From Tenuifilum sp040752515 (GTDB taxonomy: Bacteria; Bacteroidota; Bacteroidia; Bacteroidales; Tenuifilaceae): a stretch of DNA of 64,000 nucleotides. The translations under genes were made by a program, and so were the position numbers. Position 1 is the first letter of the stretch; every line of letters begins with the position of its first letter. Where the stretch lies: assembly GCA_040752515.1 (NCBI GenBank), contig JBFMGQ010000004.1, positions 62,001 to 126,000 of the forward strand. The letters are read 5' to 3'. This document shows, piece after piece, positions 54,095 through 62,054 of the stretch. The notes beneath the pieces are model-generated. The model saw nothing but the letters and a program-made list of their open reading frames with translations. It did not search any database and was not told the origin of the DNA.

Positions 54095-57000
54095 ATGAGC
54101 AATTTCCGTAAAGCTAACAATATTGCCGGATGGATTGTGTTTGCAATATCGGCAATAGTTTACCTACTAACCATCGAACCCACAGCAAGTTTTTGGGATT
54201 GCGGTGAGTTTATAGCAACGGCATTTAAACTTGAAGTGGGACATCCCCCCGGGGCACCGCTTTTTATGATGATAGCCCGCTTTTTTGCACTTTTTGCTCC
54301 CGATGTAACCAAGGTTGCCGCCATGATTAACGCAATGTCGGCTTTGGCAAGCGCTTTTACCATACTTTTCCTGTTCTGGACTATAACACATCTTTCCCGT
54401 AAGCTAATAATTGGTAATGGTTATGAAATAACCACCGGTCAACTCATTGTAATTCTTGGAAGCGGAGCTGTTGGTGCACTTGCCTACGCTTTTTCTGATA
54501 CTTTTTGGTTCTCGGCCGTTGAGGCGGAGGTTTATGCCATGTCATCATTATTTACAGCCTTTGTGTTCTGGGCAATATTAAAGTGGGAGGAGCAAGCCGA
54601 CGAGGCACACTCAACCCGTTGGCTAATTTTCATAGCCTACATCATGGGTTTGTCAATAGGCGTTCACCTTTTGAACTTGCTTACCATACCTGCCATTGCA
54701 TTTATATATTACTTCAAGAAATTTAAGACTACCCGAAATGGCATTTTAGCAACACTGGGTGTATCGACTCTAATCTTGGGTAGCATTTTATACATCATTA
54801 TTCCTGGAACATTTAAGGTAGGCTCATGGTTTGACCTTCTCTTTGTTAACTCATTCGGACTACCTTACAACTCAGGGTTGCTATTCTACTTCGTTTTGCT
54901 TTTCGGGGCCCTTGCTTATGGCATTTATAGTAGCCACAAGAAAGGGAAGGTTATTCTTAACACTGTGCTGGTTGGCGTAACCGTTATTCTTATTGGTTAC
55001 TCATCATACATGATGATAGTTATTAGGGCTTATGCCAATACGCCAATTAATGAAAATAATCCGTCGAACGCCTTTTCTCTTATCAGCTATTTAAACCGCG
55101 AGCAGTATGGCGATAGACCATTGTTCTACGGCCAATACTACAATGCCCCGGTTACCGATAGTAAGGATTTGGAAACATGGATACCCAAAAATGGTAAGTA
55201 TGTTAGAGGGTACCTTAAAACCAAGTATGAGTTTGACGACCGGTTTAAAACCATTTTCCCACGAATGTACAGCAACCAGCCCGATCACGTAGCTGAATAC
55301 AAGAAATGGGCAAACATTCAGGGAAAACCTGTGAAGATAAATACCAGAGATGGGGGAACCGAAACCCGGTATGTACCAACCTTTGGTGAAAATCTGCTTT
55401 TCTTTTTCCGTTACCAGATTGGGCACATGTATATCCGTTATTTCATGTGGAATTTCGTGGGCCGTCAAGATGATGTTCAAAGTCACGGAGGTGTTGAGAA
55501 CGGAAACTGGATAAGCGGCATTAAAACCATCGATGCCATTTTCCTCGGTAATCAGGACAACCTAACCGACGACATGAAAAATCATCCATCGCGGAACAAA
55601 TACTACTTCCTTCCCCTTATTCTTGGATTGCTGGGTATTTATTTCCAGTTGCAGGTAAAAAAGGATAAGAAAAACTTTTGGGTAGTTTTCATGCTATTTT
55701 TCCTGACCGGTATTGCCATTGTAATGTATTTGAACCAGTACCCCCTTCAACCCCGTGAACGCGATTACGCTTACGCCGGCTCGTTTTATGCATTTACCAT
55801 TTGGATAGGGCTTGGAGTGCTTGCCGTTTACGAGTGGCTCCGTAAAAAACTTTCCGAAACCCCATCGGCAGTTGCAGCTACAGCACTTTGCATGGTTGTT
55901 CCAGTAATTATGGGCTCAGAGAACTGGGATGACCACGACCGCTCAGGGCGTTACATTGCTCGCGACTTTGCCTATAACTACCTGAACTCTTGTGAACCAA
56001 ACGCTATACTTTTCACCAATGGCGATAACGACACGTTCCCCCTATGGTATGCTCAGGAGGTAGAGGGTGTTCGACCCGATGTGAGAATTGTTAACCTAAG
56101 CCTTTTAGGAACCGATTGGTATATCGACCAGATGAAAATGCGATGCAACCAATCGGCGCCGGTTCCCATTTCAATGAACCACGATCAGTACGTAATGGGA
56201 ACTCGCGATGTGGTTTACATTGTTAATAGGTTAAACGAACCTATTGAGCTTAAACAACTCATGGATTTCGTTTTAAGCGACGACCCAGCCAAGAAACTCA
56301 GAGTTCCCGGTGAGAAGCCTATCGACTACTTACCCACAAACAAGATTAAACTTACTGTTGATAAGGCAAAAGTGCTTTCGAACGGAACCGTGAAACAAAA
56401 GGATGCCAGTTTGGTTGTCGATACTATGGTATGGACGCTCAAAGGGCAATACATTACAAAAAGCTCATTGGCTATACTTGATATCATTGCACAAAACAAC
56501 TGGGAACGGCCCATCTACTTTGTTTCGCCCTATGGCGATGGTGATATTGGCATTGCCGATTACTTACAACATGAGGGTTTTGCCTACAGGCTTGTTCCCA
56601 TCAAATCCAACTCATCGGACTACCTTAACGTTTCAAGAATTGATAGCGACATCCTTTACGATAGGCTTATGAAGCGTTTCCGCTGGGGTAGAATAAACGA
56701 ACCCGATGTATTCATCGACCATAACGTTCAACGCACCGCATTAGTTTTAAAGCTCCGTAATAGTTTCTCCCGTTTAGCCAAGGCATTGATTGAAGAAGGC
56801 AAAAAGGATTCTGCGCTAAAGGTTCTTGACACGGTAGTGGAACTTCTTCCTCATCCCAAGTTCCCATACGATTTTTTCATGTTTGGCATAATTGAAAACT
56901 ATTACAAATTAAACGAGGTTCAAAAAGCCAATAAGCTGGCCTTAGATTACGCCAAGGTTAGCGAACAAAAACTTCGCTACTACGTGTCGCTCGACGATAG

Positions 57001-57142
57001 GATGAAGCAATACTATCAGGACGATATTGGTTTAACCGCCCAAACCCTCCAGGAGTTAGCATCAATTGCTGAAACCTACGGTCAAAATGAGGTTGCAGTT
57101 GATATTAACAAACGACTACAAACGGCCTTAGCTATAAAGTAA
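54095..57142 (+). CDS. DUF2723 membrane glycosyltransferase-like protein
   Basis: A 1015-residue integral membrane protein. The N-terminal half has about a dozen membrane segments; its start (IEPTASFWDCGEFIATAFKLEVGHPPGAPLFM) carries the DUF2723 signature, with an acidic residue in the first periplasmic loop as in GT-C fold mannosyltransferases. The C-terminal half (about 590-1015) is soluble and includes FTNGDNDTFPLWYAQEVEGVRPDVRIVNLSLL, a conserved block of this family, then helical repeats. Members are thought to act in protein O-glycosylation in Bacteroidota; not proven here. Confidence 0.88.
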   Translation: MSNFRKANNIAGWIVFAISAIVYLLTIEPTASFWDCGEFIATAFKLEVGHPPGAPLFMMIARFFALFAPDVTKVAAMINAMSALASAFTILFLFWTITHLSRKLIIGNGYEITTGQLIVILGSGAVGALAYAFSDTFWFSAVEAEVYAMSSLFTAFVFWAILKWEEQADEAHSTRWLIFIAYIMGLSIGVHLLNLLTIPAIAFIYYFKKFKTTRNGILATLGVSTLILGSILYIIIPGTFKVGSWFDLLFVNSFGLPYNSGLLFYFVLLFGALAYGIYSSHKKGKVILNTVLVGVTVILIGYSSYMMIVIRAYANTPINENNPSNAFSLISYLNREQYGDRPLFYGQYYNAPVTDSKDLETWIPKNGKYVRGYLKTKYEFDDRFKTIFPRMYSNQPDHVAEYKKWANIQGKPVKINTRDGGTETRYVPTFGENLLFFFRYQIGHMYIRYFMWNFVGRQDDVQSHGGVENGNWISGIKTIDAIFLGNQDNLTDDMKNHPSRNKYYFLPLILGLLGIYFQLQVKKDKKNFWVVFMLFFLTGIAIVMYLNQYPLQPRERDYAYAGSFYAFTIWIGLGVLAVYEWLRKKLSETPSAVAATALCMVVPVIMGSENWDDHDRSGRYIARDFAYNYLNSCEPNAILFTNGDNDTFPLWYAQEVEGVRPDVRIVNLSLLGTDWYIDQMKMRCNQSAPVPISMNHDQYVMGTRDVVYIVNRLNEPIELKQLMDFVLSDDPAKKLRVPGEKPIDYLPTNKIKLTVDKAKVLSNGTVKQKDASLVVDTMVWTLKGQYITKSSLAILDIIAQNNWERPIYFVSPYGDGDIGIADYLQHEGFAYRLVPIKSNSSDYLNVSRIDSDILYDRLMKRFRWGRINEPDVFIDHNVQRTALVLKLRNSFSRLAKALIEEGKKDSALKVLDTVVELLPHPKFPYDFFMFGIIENYYKLNEVQKANKLALDYAKVSEQKLRYYVSLDDRMKQYYQDDIGLTAQTLQELASIAETYGQNEVAVDINKRLQTALAIK

Positions 57143-57183
57143 TTTTGTAATTGAATAATTTAGCATTTGCAATAGGATTTTCG

Positions 57184-57191
57184 TAAATTTG
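57184..57191 (+). promoter_or_regulatory. Bacteroidota -7 promoter element for atpDC
   Basis: TAAATTTG, 21 bp before the atpD ATG, with a TTTG 14 bp upstream (57166-57169). Confidence 0.5.
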
Positions 57192-57212
57192 AGGTTAGCA
57201 AAAAACAAAATT

Positions 57213-58721
57213 ATGTCAGACAATTTTGGTGAAGTAGTTCAAATTATCGGCCCCGTAGTTGATGTGGCTTTCCCCAGTAAAGAAAGTTTACCATCAATTT
57301 ACGAGGCTCTTGAATTAACTCGGCCCGACAATACCCTGTTGGTTCTTGAATGTCAGCAGCATATTGGCGAAAGTACCGTACGAGCCATAGCCATGGACTC
57401 AACCGATGGTTTATCGCGCGGCATGAAAGTGCGCGCCACCGGAAAGTCAATAACCATGCCTGTGGGTAACAAAATAAAAGGCCGGCTACTCAACGTTATT
57501 GGCGAAGCCATTGATGGATTAGCACAGGTTGACCGTCAAAGTAACTATCAGGTTCACAGTAAGCCACCAAAGTTCGACCAGCTTAGCACCCAAAAGGAGA
57601 TTTTATTTACCGGTATCAAAGTTATTGACCTGCTTGAACCCTACTCGAAGGGTGGTAAAATTGGCTTGTTTGGAGGGGCTGGCGTTGGCAAAACGGTTAT
57701 CATTATGGAGCTCATCAACAACATTGCTAAGGGTTACAGCGGTATGTCCGTTTTTGCCGGAGTTGGTGAGCGAACCCGCGAAGGGAACGACCTGCTCAGA
57801 GAAATGATTGAATCCGATGTAATTAAATACGGAAAAGAGTTTAAGGAATCGATGCTAAAAGGCGGCTGGGATTTAAGCCTGGTTGACCTTGAAGAACTTG
57901 AGAAATCGCAAGCCACATTAATATTTGGACAAATGAATGAGCCCCCTGGGGCACGTGCTACAGTTGCCCTTTCGGGTTTAACGGTTGCCGAATCGTTCCG
58001 CGATGGTGGCGAGGATGGTCAGGGACGCGATATTCTTTTCTTTATCGATAATATTTTCCGATTCACACAGGCAGGTTCTGAGGTTTCGGCATTGCTTGGC
58101 CGTATGCCTTCGGCTGTAGGTTACCAACCTACCCTGGCTACCGAGATGGGCTTAATGCAGGAACGTATCACCTCAACCAAAAAAGGGTCTATTACTTCGG
58201 TTCAGGCTATTTACGTTCCCGCCGACGACCTTACCGACCCCGCACCCGCCACTACCTTCAGTCACCTTGATGCCACTACGGTTCTCGACCGTAAAATTGC
58301 TGAGTTAGGTATTTACCCCGCCGTTAACCCACTCGACTCCACATCGCGCATTCTAACACCCGAAGTGGTGGGTGAAGAGCACTACAACACTGCTCAACGG
58401 GTTAAAAACTTGCTCCAACGTTACAAGGAGCTGCAGGATATTATTGCAATTCTGGGTATGGACGAACTATCGGAGGACGACAAGCTGGTGGTTCACCGTG
58501 CCCGTCGTGTTCAACGATTCCTTTCGCAACCATTCCACGTTGCTGAGGCTTTCACTGGCATTAAAGGGGTTATGGTTGATATCAAGGATACCATTAAAGG
58601 GTTTAACATGATAATGGATGGGGAGGTTGACCAATACCCCGAAGCCGCATTCAACCTTGTAGGAACCATTGAAGAGGCCATTGAAAAGGGCGAACGCATG
58701 TTAGCTGAGGCAAAAAAATAG
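57213..58721 (+). CDS. atpD: F-type ATP synthase subunit beta
   Basis: A 502-residue catalytic subunit from the ATG at 57213. Walker A GGAGVGKT (about 154-161), GERTREGNDL, the Walker B strand ILFFIDNIFRFTQAGSEVSALLGR and the E-x-L-S motif region DELSEDDKLVVHRARR are all present. It is 6 bp before atpC; the remaining F1Fo genes are not in the window, so the operon is split, as in many Bacteroidota. Confidence 0.98.
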   Translation: MSDNFGEVVQIIGPVVDVAFPSKESLPSIYEALELTRPDNTLLVLECQQHIGESTVRAIAMDSTDGLSRGMKVRATGKSITMPVGNKIKGRLLNVIGEAIDGLAQVDRQSNYQVHSKPPKFDQLSTQKEILFTGIKVIDLLEPYSKGGKIGLFGGAGVGKTVIIMELINNIAKGYSGMSVFAGVGERTREGNDLLREMIESDVIKYGKEFKESMLKGGWDLSLVDLEELEKSQATLIFGQMNEPPGARATVALSGLTVAESFRDGGEDGQGRDILFFIDNIFRFTQAGSEVSALLGRMPSAVGYQPTLATEMGLMQERITSTKKGSITSVQAIYVPADDLTDPAPATTFSHLDATTVLDRKIAELGIYPAVNPLDSTSRILTPEVVGEEHYNTAQRVKNLLQRYKELQDIIAILGMDELSEDDKLVVHRARRVQRFLSQPFHVAEAFTGIKGVMVDIKDTIKGFNMIMDGEVDQYPEAAFNLVGTIEEAIEKGERMLAEAKK

Positions 58722-58727
58722 TAAACT

Positions 58728-58985
58728 ATGATTTGCGAACTCTACTCCGTTGATAAGTTCTTCCAGATTGAAGATGTTTACTACGTTCAGGTGCCTGGTA
58801 CAAAGGGTTCGTTTGGAATACTGAAAAAGCATGCACCAATTATTTCATCGTTGGAACCGGGAGTGGTTAAGATTGTTCGCAGCGATGGCGCTGAACTTTT
58901 CTTTGCCATTCCTGCTGGCGGATTTGTTGGTGTTGAAAACGATGTGATTTCTATAGTTTCGGAAGAGATTAACCAAACCTTTTAG
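58728..58985 (+). CDS. atpC: F-type ATP synthase subunit epsilon, short form
   Basis: An 85-residue protein equal to the N-terminal beta-sandwich of epsilon (GTKGSFGILKKHAPIISSLEPGVVKI, then FAIPAGGFVGVENDVISIV). The C-terminal two-helix inhibitory domain (another 45-50 residues) is absent; short epsilons are common in this phylum. Confidence 0.93.
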   Translation: MICELYSVDKFFQIEDVYYVQVPGTKGSFGILKKHAPIISSLEPGVVKIVRSDGAELFFAIPAGGFVGVENDVISIVSEEINQTF

Positions 58986-58988
58986 GCC

Positions 58989-59720
58989 ATGAAAAAGCCT
59001 GCATGGTTAGCCATATTTCTAATTTTGATAATTAATGAGGTAGCCGTGTCGCAACAAAAAATATCTTTCCCGGCAAAGGACGGATTGGAGGTAACGGCCG
59101 ATTTATACTTCCTGTCGTCCGATAAGCCCTATGTAATACTACTACATCAGGCTCGTTATAGCCGGGGTGAATATCTGGAAATAGCTCCCAAAATTGTTAA
59201 CCTCGGCTATAACTGCATAGCCGTCGATTTACGTTCGGGTAGTGAGGTAAACGGTGTGATTAACGAAACTGCAAAAAGAGCTAAGGAAAAGGGCTTACCC
59301 CAAAACTACACCGATGCCATTCCCGATATTGAGGCTGCCATTGCTTACGTTAAAACACAAACCGATAAGCCCTTCGTGCTTTGGGGTAGTTCCTACTCGG
59401 CCTCGCTTGCTCTTGTTCAAACAGCTAAGGATTTACGCACCAAAGCGGTTGTTGCTTTTTCGCCTGGTGAGTATTTCGATAATCCTAACTTTGTATCTTC
59501 CAAAATCAAAGATATCGCCGTTCCGGTTATGGTGCTTTCATCAAAAGCAGAGTGTGCTTCTGTTAAGGAGTTGATTGGTTCAATAAAACGGCAAAATTTG
59601 GTTACCCAGTTTTGTCCTACCGATAAGGGGAAACATGGTTCAAGTGCGCTGTGGAAATCGAATCAATCCAGCAGCGATTATTGGCTGGCCATCACTATGT
59701 TTTTTAGCAAGCTAAAATAG
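58989..59720 (+). CDS. Exported alpha/beta hydrolase
   Basis: A 243-residue protein with a signal peptide (about 1-21) and a dienelactone-hydrolase-like alpha/beta fold. LHQARYSRGEYLEIAPKI holds the oxyanion-side strand, LWGSSYSASLAL (about 132-143) is the nucleophile elbow (GSSYS), and KGKHGSSAL near the C-terminus probably carries the catalytic His. It starts 3 bp after atpC, so it is likely co-transcribed with atpDC. Substrate unknown. Confidence 0.82.
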   Translation: MKKPAWLAIFLILIINEVAVSQQKISFPAKDGLEVTADLYFLSSDKPYVILLHQARYSRGEYLEIAPKIVNLGYNCIAVDLRSGSEVNGVINETAKRAKEKGLPQNYTDAIPDIEAAIAYVKTQTDKPFVLWGSSYSASLALVQTAKDLRTKAVVAFSPGEYFDNPNFVSSKIKDIAVPVMVLSSKAECASVKELIGSIKRQNLVTQFCPTDKGKHGSSALWKSNQSSSDYWLAITMFFSKLK

Positions 59721-59722
59721 GC

Positions 59723-60820
59723 TTAGTAAGAGTCGATATTTTTCTCAAACTGAGGCGAGTCGTAATCGGGGTTGAAACTTGGGTTCCTTCCGGTTTCTCC
59801 AGTAACATAGTTCACATAACCCTTAACAAACTGAATGGGCAGAGTATAGCGGTATTCCTCGGCTTCGTCGTCAAACTCAGGCGGGGTATCACATAAAACG
59901 TTTTCAATATAAATGTTAACACCTTTGCTACGGATTAGCTCCGCATACTTATCGAATACATTTCTCGAGATTCCAATGACCACTATATAATTCCCGTAGG
60001 GTTTGTATATATTATGCTTATATAGAAAATCGAGCTTGTCATCTATTACCTGCTCGGCTGAGTTATGAAACGATTCTATATACTTAAATCCGGTTTTGAG
60101 TATTGAGTCAACAACCTGTTTCTCGCGAGTGTAGTGAATAAAGTAGTAATACCGATCGCCAGGGTAAGTGCCATCGAAAATAAATTTCAGCACACCCTCC
60201 TCAAAGGTTTGTGCTACACGAGCAGGAGCCTCAAAACGTATCAGTTTGTCGAGCTGATTATCAATTAGGGAGTAGAACTCCTTAGGATTATCGGGGTTGC
60301 TCCGGTTAAGGTAAAAGAGTAGTAATCCTGGTATTTGGTAGCGTAGAACCGATATTGCTTTTTCGGCATTGTGCTCCGAAATGTAATCATGATCAACAAG
60401 GTATCGCCATTGGGGTTGGCAAAGCTTTTCAAGCAGGGTAACAATTAGCTCTGAGGTTTCCCTTTTCTTTTCAATCTTGTTGATTTTTTCAAGGAAGAAT
60501 ACATCAAAAATACTTGGGTATTCCAAAAAGTAGCCCACGTAACTTTTAACTACGGCTTTAAGCTTCTCGGGGCCATCGGGTAAGTTACGCGTTTTATCAT
60601 CAACATACTCCTGACATTCTTCGGCAAAATCGGTAATGCATTCGTTTATTACATCGGTAACGTCCTTAAAATAGTTGTAAAGGGTGGCATACGAATAGCC
60701 TGCTTGATCGGCAATGTTGCGAACGCTCATACTATCGATGCCCTCACCCTTAAGTATCTCTTTGGCTGCTTGAATGAAGTAGCCTCGCATACGTTTTTCT
60801 TTGAGGAGCTTGTTTCGCAT
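59723..60820 (-). CDS. TetR-family regulator with an unrecognised C-terminal domain
   Basis: A 365-residue protein, nearly twice the usual TetR length. The N-terminal helix-turn-helix (about 14-56, GIDSMSVRNIADQAGYSYAT then LYNYFKD) and an all-helical ligand/dimer region (about 60-200) are normal. The extra domain (about 205-365) contains YYYFIHYTREKQVVDSILKTG, a pattern that recalls the start of ADP-ribosyltransferase/DarT-like folds (H-x-T near an S-I-L-x-x-G helix), then an alternating alpha/beta stretch (GNYIVVIGISRNVFDKY). I do not name its activity. The operator palindrome 28 bp upstream indicates autoregulation. Confidence 0.8.
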   Translation of the reverse strand: MRNKLLKEKRMRGYFIQAAKEILKGEGIDSMSVRNIADQAGYSYATLYNYFKDVTDVINECITDFAEECQEYVDDKTRNLPDGPEKLKAVVKSYVGYFLEYPSIFDVFFLEKINKIEKKRETSELIVTLLEKLCQPQWRYLVDHDYISEHNAEKAISVLRYQIPGLLLFYLNRSNPDNPKEFYSLIDNQLDKLIRFEAPARVAQTFEEGVLKFIFDGTYPGDRYYYFIHYTREKQVVDSILKTGFKYIESFHNSAEQVIDDKLDFLYKHNIYKPYGNYIVVIGISRNVFDKYAELIRSKGVNIYIENVLCDTPPEFDDEAEEYRYTLPIQFVKGYVNYVTGETGRNPSFNPDYDSPQFEKNIDSY

Positions 60821-60839
60821 CGATTTTTAGAATCTTATA

Positions 60840-60880
60840 CAAATATAGTTAACGTTGTTAATTTATTTAACAATGTTAAC
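60840..60880 (-). promoter_or_regulatory. TetR-gene promoter and operator palindrome
   Basis: On the minus strand TATATTTG (60840-60847) is a -7 element 19 bp before the ATG. It abuts GTTAACGTTGTTAA-TTTAT-TTAACAATGTTAAC (60848-60880 plus sense), 14-bp arms with one mismatch. Occupancy would block the promoter. Confidence 0.75.
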
Positions 60881-61047
60881 CAAAAAAAAATCAGTTAAAT
60901 ACAATTTTTTTGTACTCGAAACTTTCATTTTTTAGACTATCAAATAAATTCTTCTGAAATTCATTGACCTAACCTGTTAAATCATAGGCTCTTTAAATGT
61001 TAGATTAGTTATTGATTTTTCTCATTGCTTTTGGTTAACTAACACTC

Positions 61048-61055
61048 TATCTTTG
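61048..61055 (+). promoter_or_regulatory. Bacteroidota -7 promoter element upstream of the glycyl radical operon
   Basis: TATCTTTG with a TTTG 14 bp upstream (61030-61033). It lies 22 bp before the small frame at 61078 and 184 bp before the activase start, leaving a leader of about 175 nt. Confidence 0.5.
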
Positions 61056-61077
61056 TATAAGTAAAATATAGTTCAAA

Positions 61078-61149
61078 ATGATCGGCAAACCGCTATCCAC
61101 GCTTTACCACAATAATGGCAAAGGCCTCTTTGCCTGTTGGATTTGCTGA
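61078..61149 (+). CDS. Possible 23-residue leader peptide
   Basis: ATG frame beginning MIGKPLSTLYH and ending in GLFACWIC, then TGA. It sits at the same short distance from the promoter element as real genes in this window do (about 20-25 bp). A hairpin GGCAAAG-GCCT-CTTTGCC (61117-61134) lies inside the frame, and the activase starts 90 bp after its stop. It could be a translated leader controlling the glycyl radical genes, or chance. The rest of the 419-bp gap (60821-61239) holds only the TetR operator and this promoter. Confidence 0.35.
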   Translation: MIGKPLSTLYHNNGKGLFACWIC

Positions 61150-61239
61150 TTACTCCCTTTTCCAATTATAGCTTCCGGGTATTATTCCATTTTCTTCTCG
61201 GGGAATATTCATTCATTTGGCTCAAACTTGTATTTATTT

Positions 61240-62037
61240 ATGGAAAAGGGATTGGTTTTTGACATACGACATTTTTCAGTGCACGACGGCCCTGGCATAA
61301 GAACCACGGTTTTTCTGAAGGGATGTCCCTTGCGCTGTGCCTGGTGCCATAACCCCGAGAGTCAAAAAACCGAACCAGAAACAGTTCAGCGAACTAATAA
61401 ATTGGATGGTAAGGAATACACTACCGCCGAAACCATTGGTCGCTACATGACTGCCGATGAGGTTTTTGACGAAATAAAAACTCATATATCAATTTTCGAC
61501 GAGTCGACAGGCGGAGTAACCTTTTCTGGAGGCGAACCGCTAATGCAACCTCATTTCCTTTTACAGCTTCTGAAGCGTTGCTACTCAAACGATATTCATA
61601 CTGCTGTTGATACATGTGGCTTTGCCTCGCAAGAAACTATTATTCAAATTTTACCCTACACAAACCTATTCCTTTTTGACCTTAAAGTGGTTTCGCCTGC
61701 CAAACATGAAATGTACACCGGACAACCCAACCATGTAATACTTAAAAACCTTTTCTACCTAGAACAAAACAATGCCAATGTATTGGTTAGGATTCCTCTT
61801 ATCCCGGGAATAACCGACGATGAAGCCAACCTGACGGCCATAAAGGCTATTTTAAAGCCTCTAAGGAGTGTAAAACGCTTGGATTTGTTGCCATACCATC
61901 ACCAGGCAAAGGATAAATACCGACGGATGAACATACCCTATGGTTTAGAGCATATTGCACCCTATACCGACGAAAGGCTTGCTGAAATCAAATTGATTTT
62001 TAATGATTTGTTAATACCAGTAACAATTGGAGGATAA
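61240..62037 (+). CDS. Glycyl radical enzyme activase (radical SAM)
   Basis: A 265-residue radical SAM protein from the ATG at 61240 (a TTG lies four codons upstream). IRHFSVHDGPGIRTTVFLKGCPLRCAWCHNPES carries the activase signature and the CxxxCxxC cluster; FSGGEPLMQ (about 102-110) follows. The two-cluster ferredoxin insert found in many activases after the first cluster is absent; only a short stretch separates the cluster motif from SGGEP. It would install the glycyl radical on the enzyme encoded 17 bp downstream. Oxygen-sensitive chemistry. Confidence 0.93.
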   Translation: MEKGLVFDIRHFSVHDGPGIRTTVFLKGCPLRCAWCHNPESQKTEPETVQRTNKLDGKEYTTAETIGRYMTADEVFDEIKTHISIFDESTGGVTFSGGEPLMQPHFLLQLLKRCYSNDIHTAVDTCGFASQETIIQILPYTNLFLFDLKVVSPAKHEMYTGQPNHVILKNLFYLEQNNANVLVRIPLIPGITDDEANLTAIKAILKPLRSVKRLDLLPYHHQAKDKYRRMNIPYGLEHIAPYTDERLAEIKLIFNDLLIPVTIGG

Positions 62038-62054
62038 TTTAAAGAGATAAAGCC

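Noticed and set aside
55091..55486. 131-codon frame antisense to the DUF2723 gene
   Set aside because: Covered by the conserved DUF2723 coding region; no independent support.
61117..61134. Rho-independent terminator before the glycyl radical activase
   Set aside because: Stem GGCAAAG/CTTTGCC is followed by TGTTGG, not a T run; treated as a leader hairpin instead.
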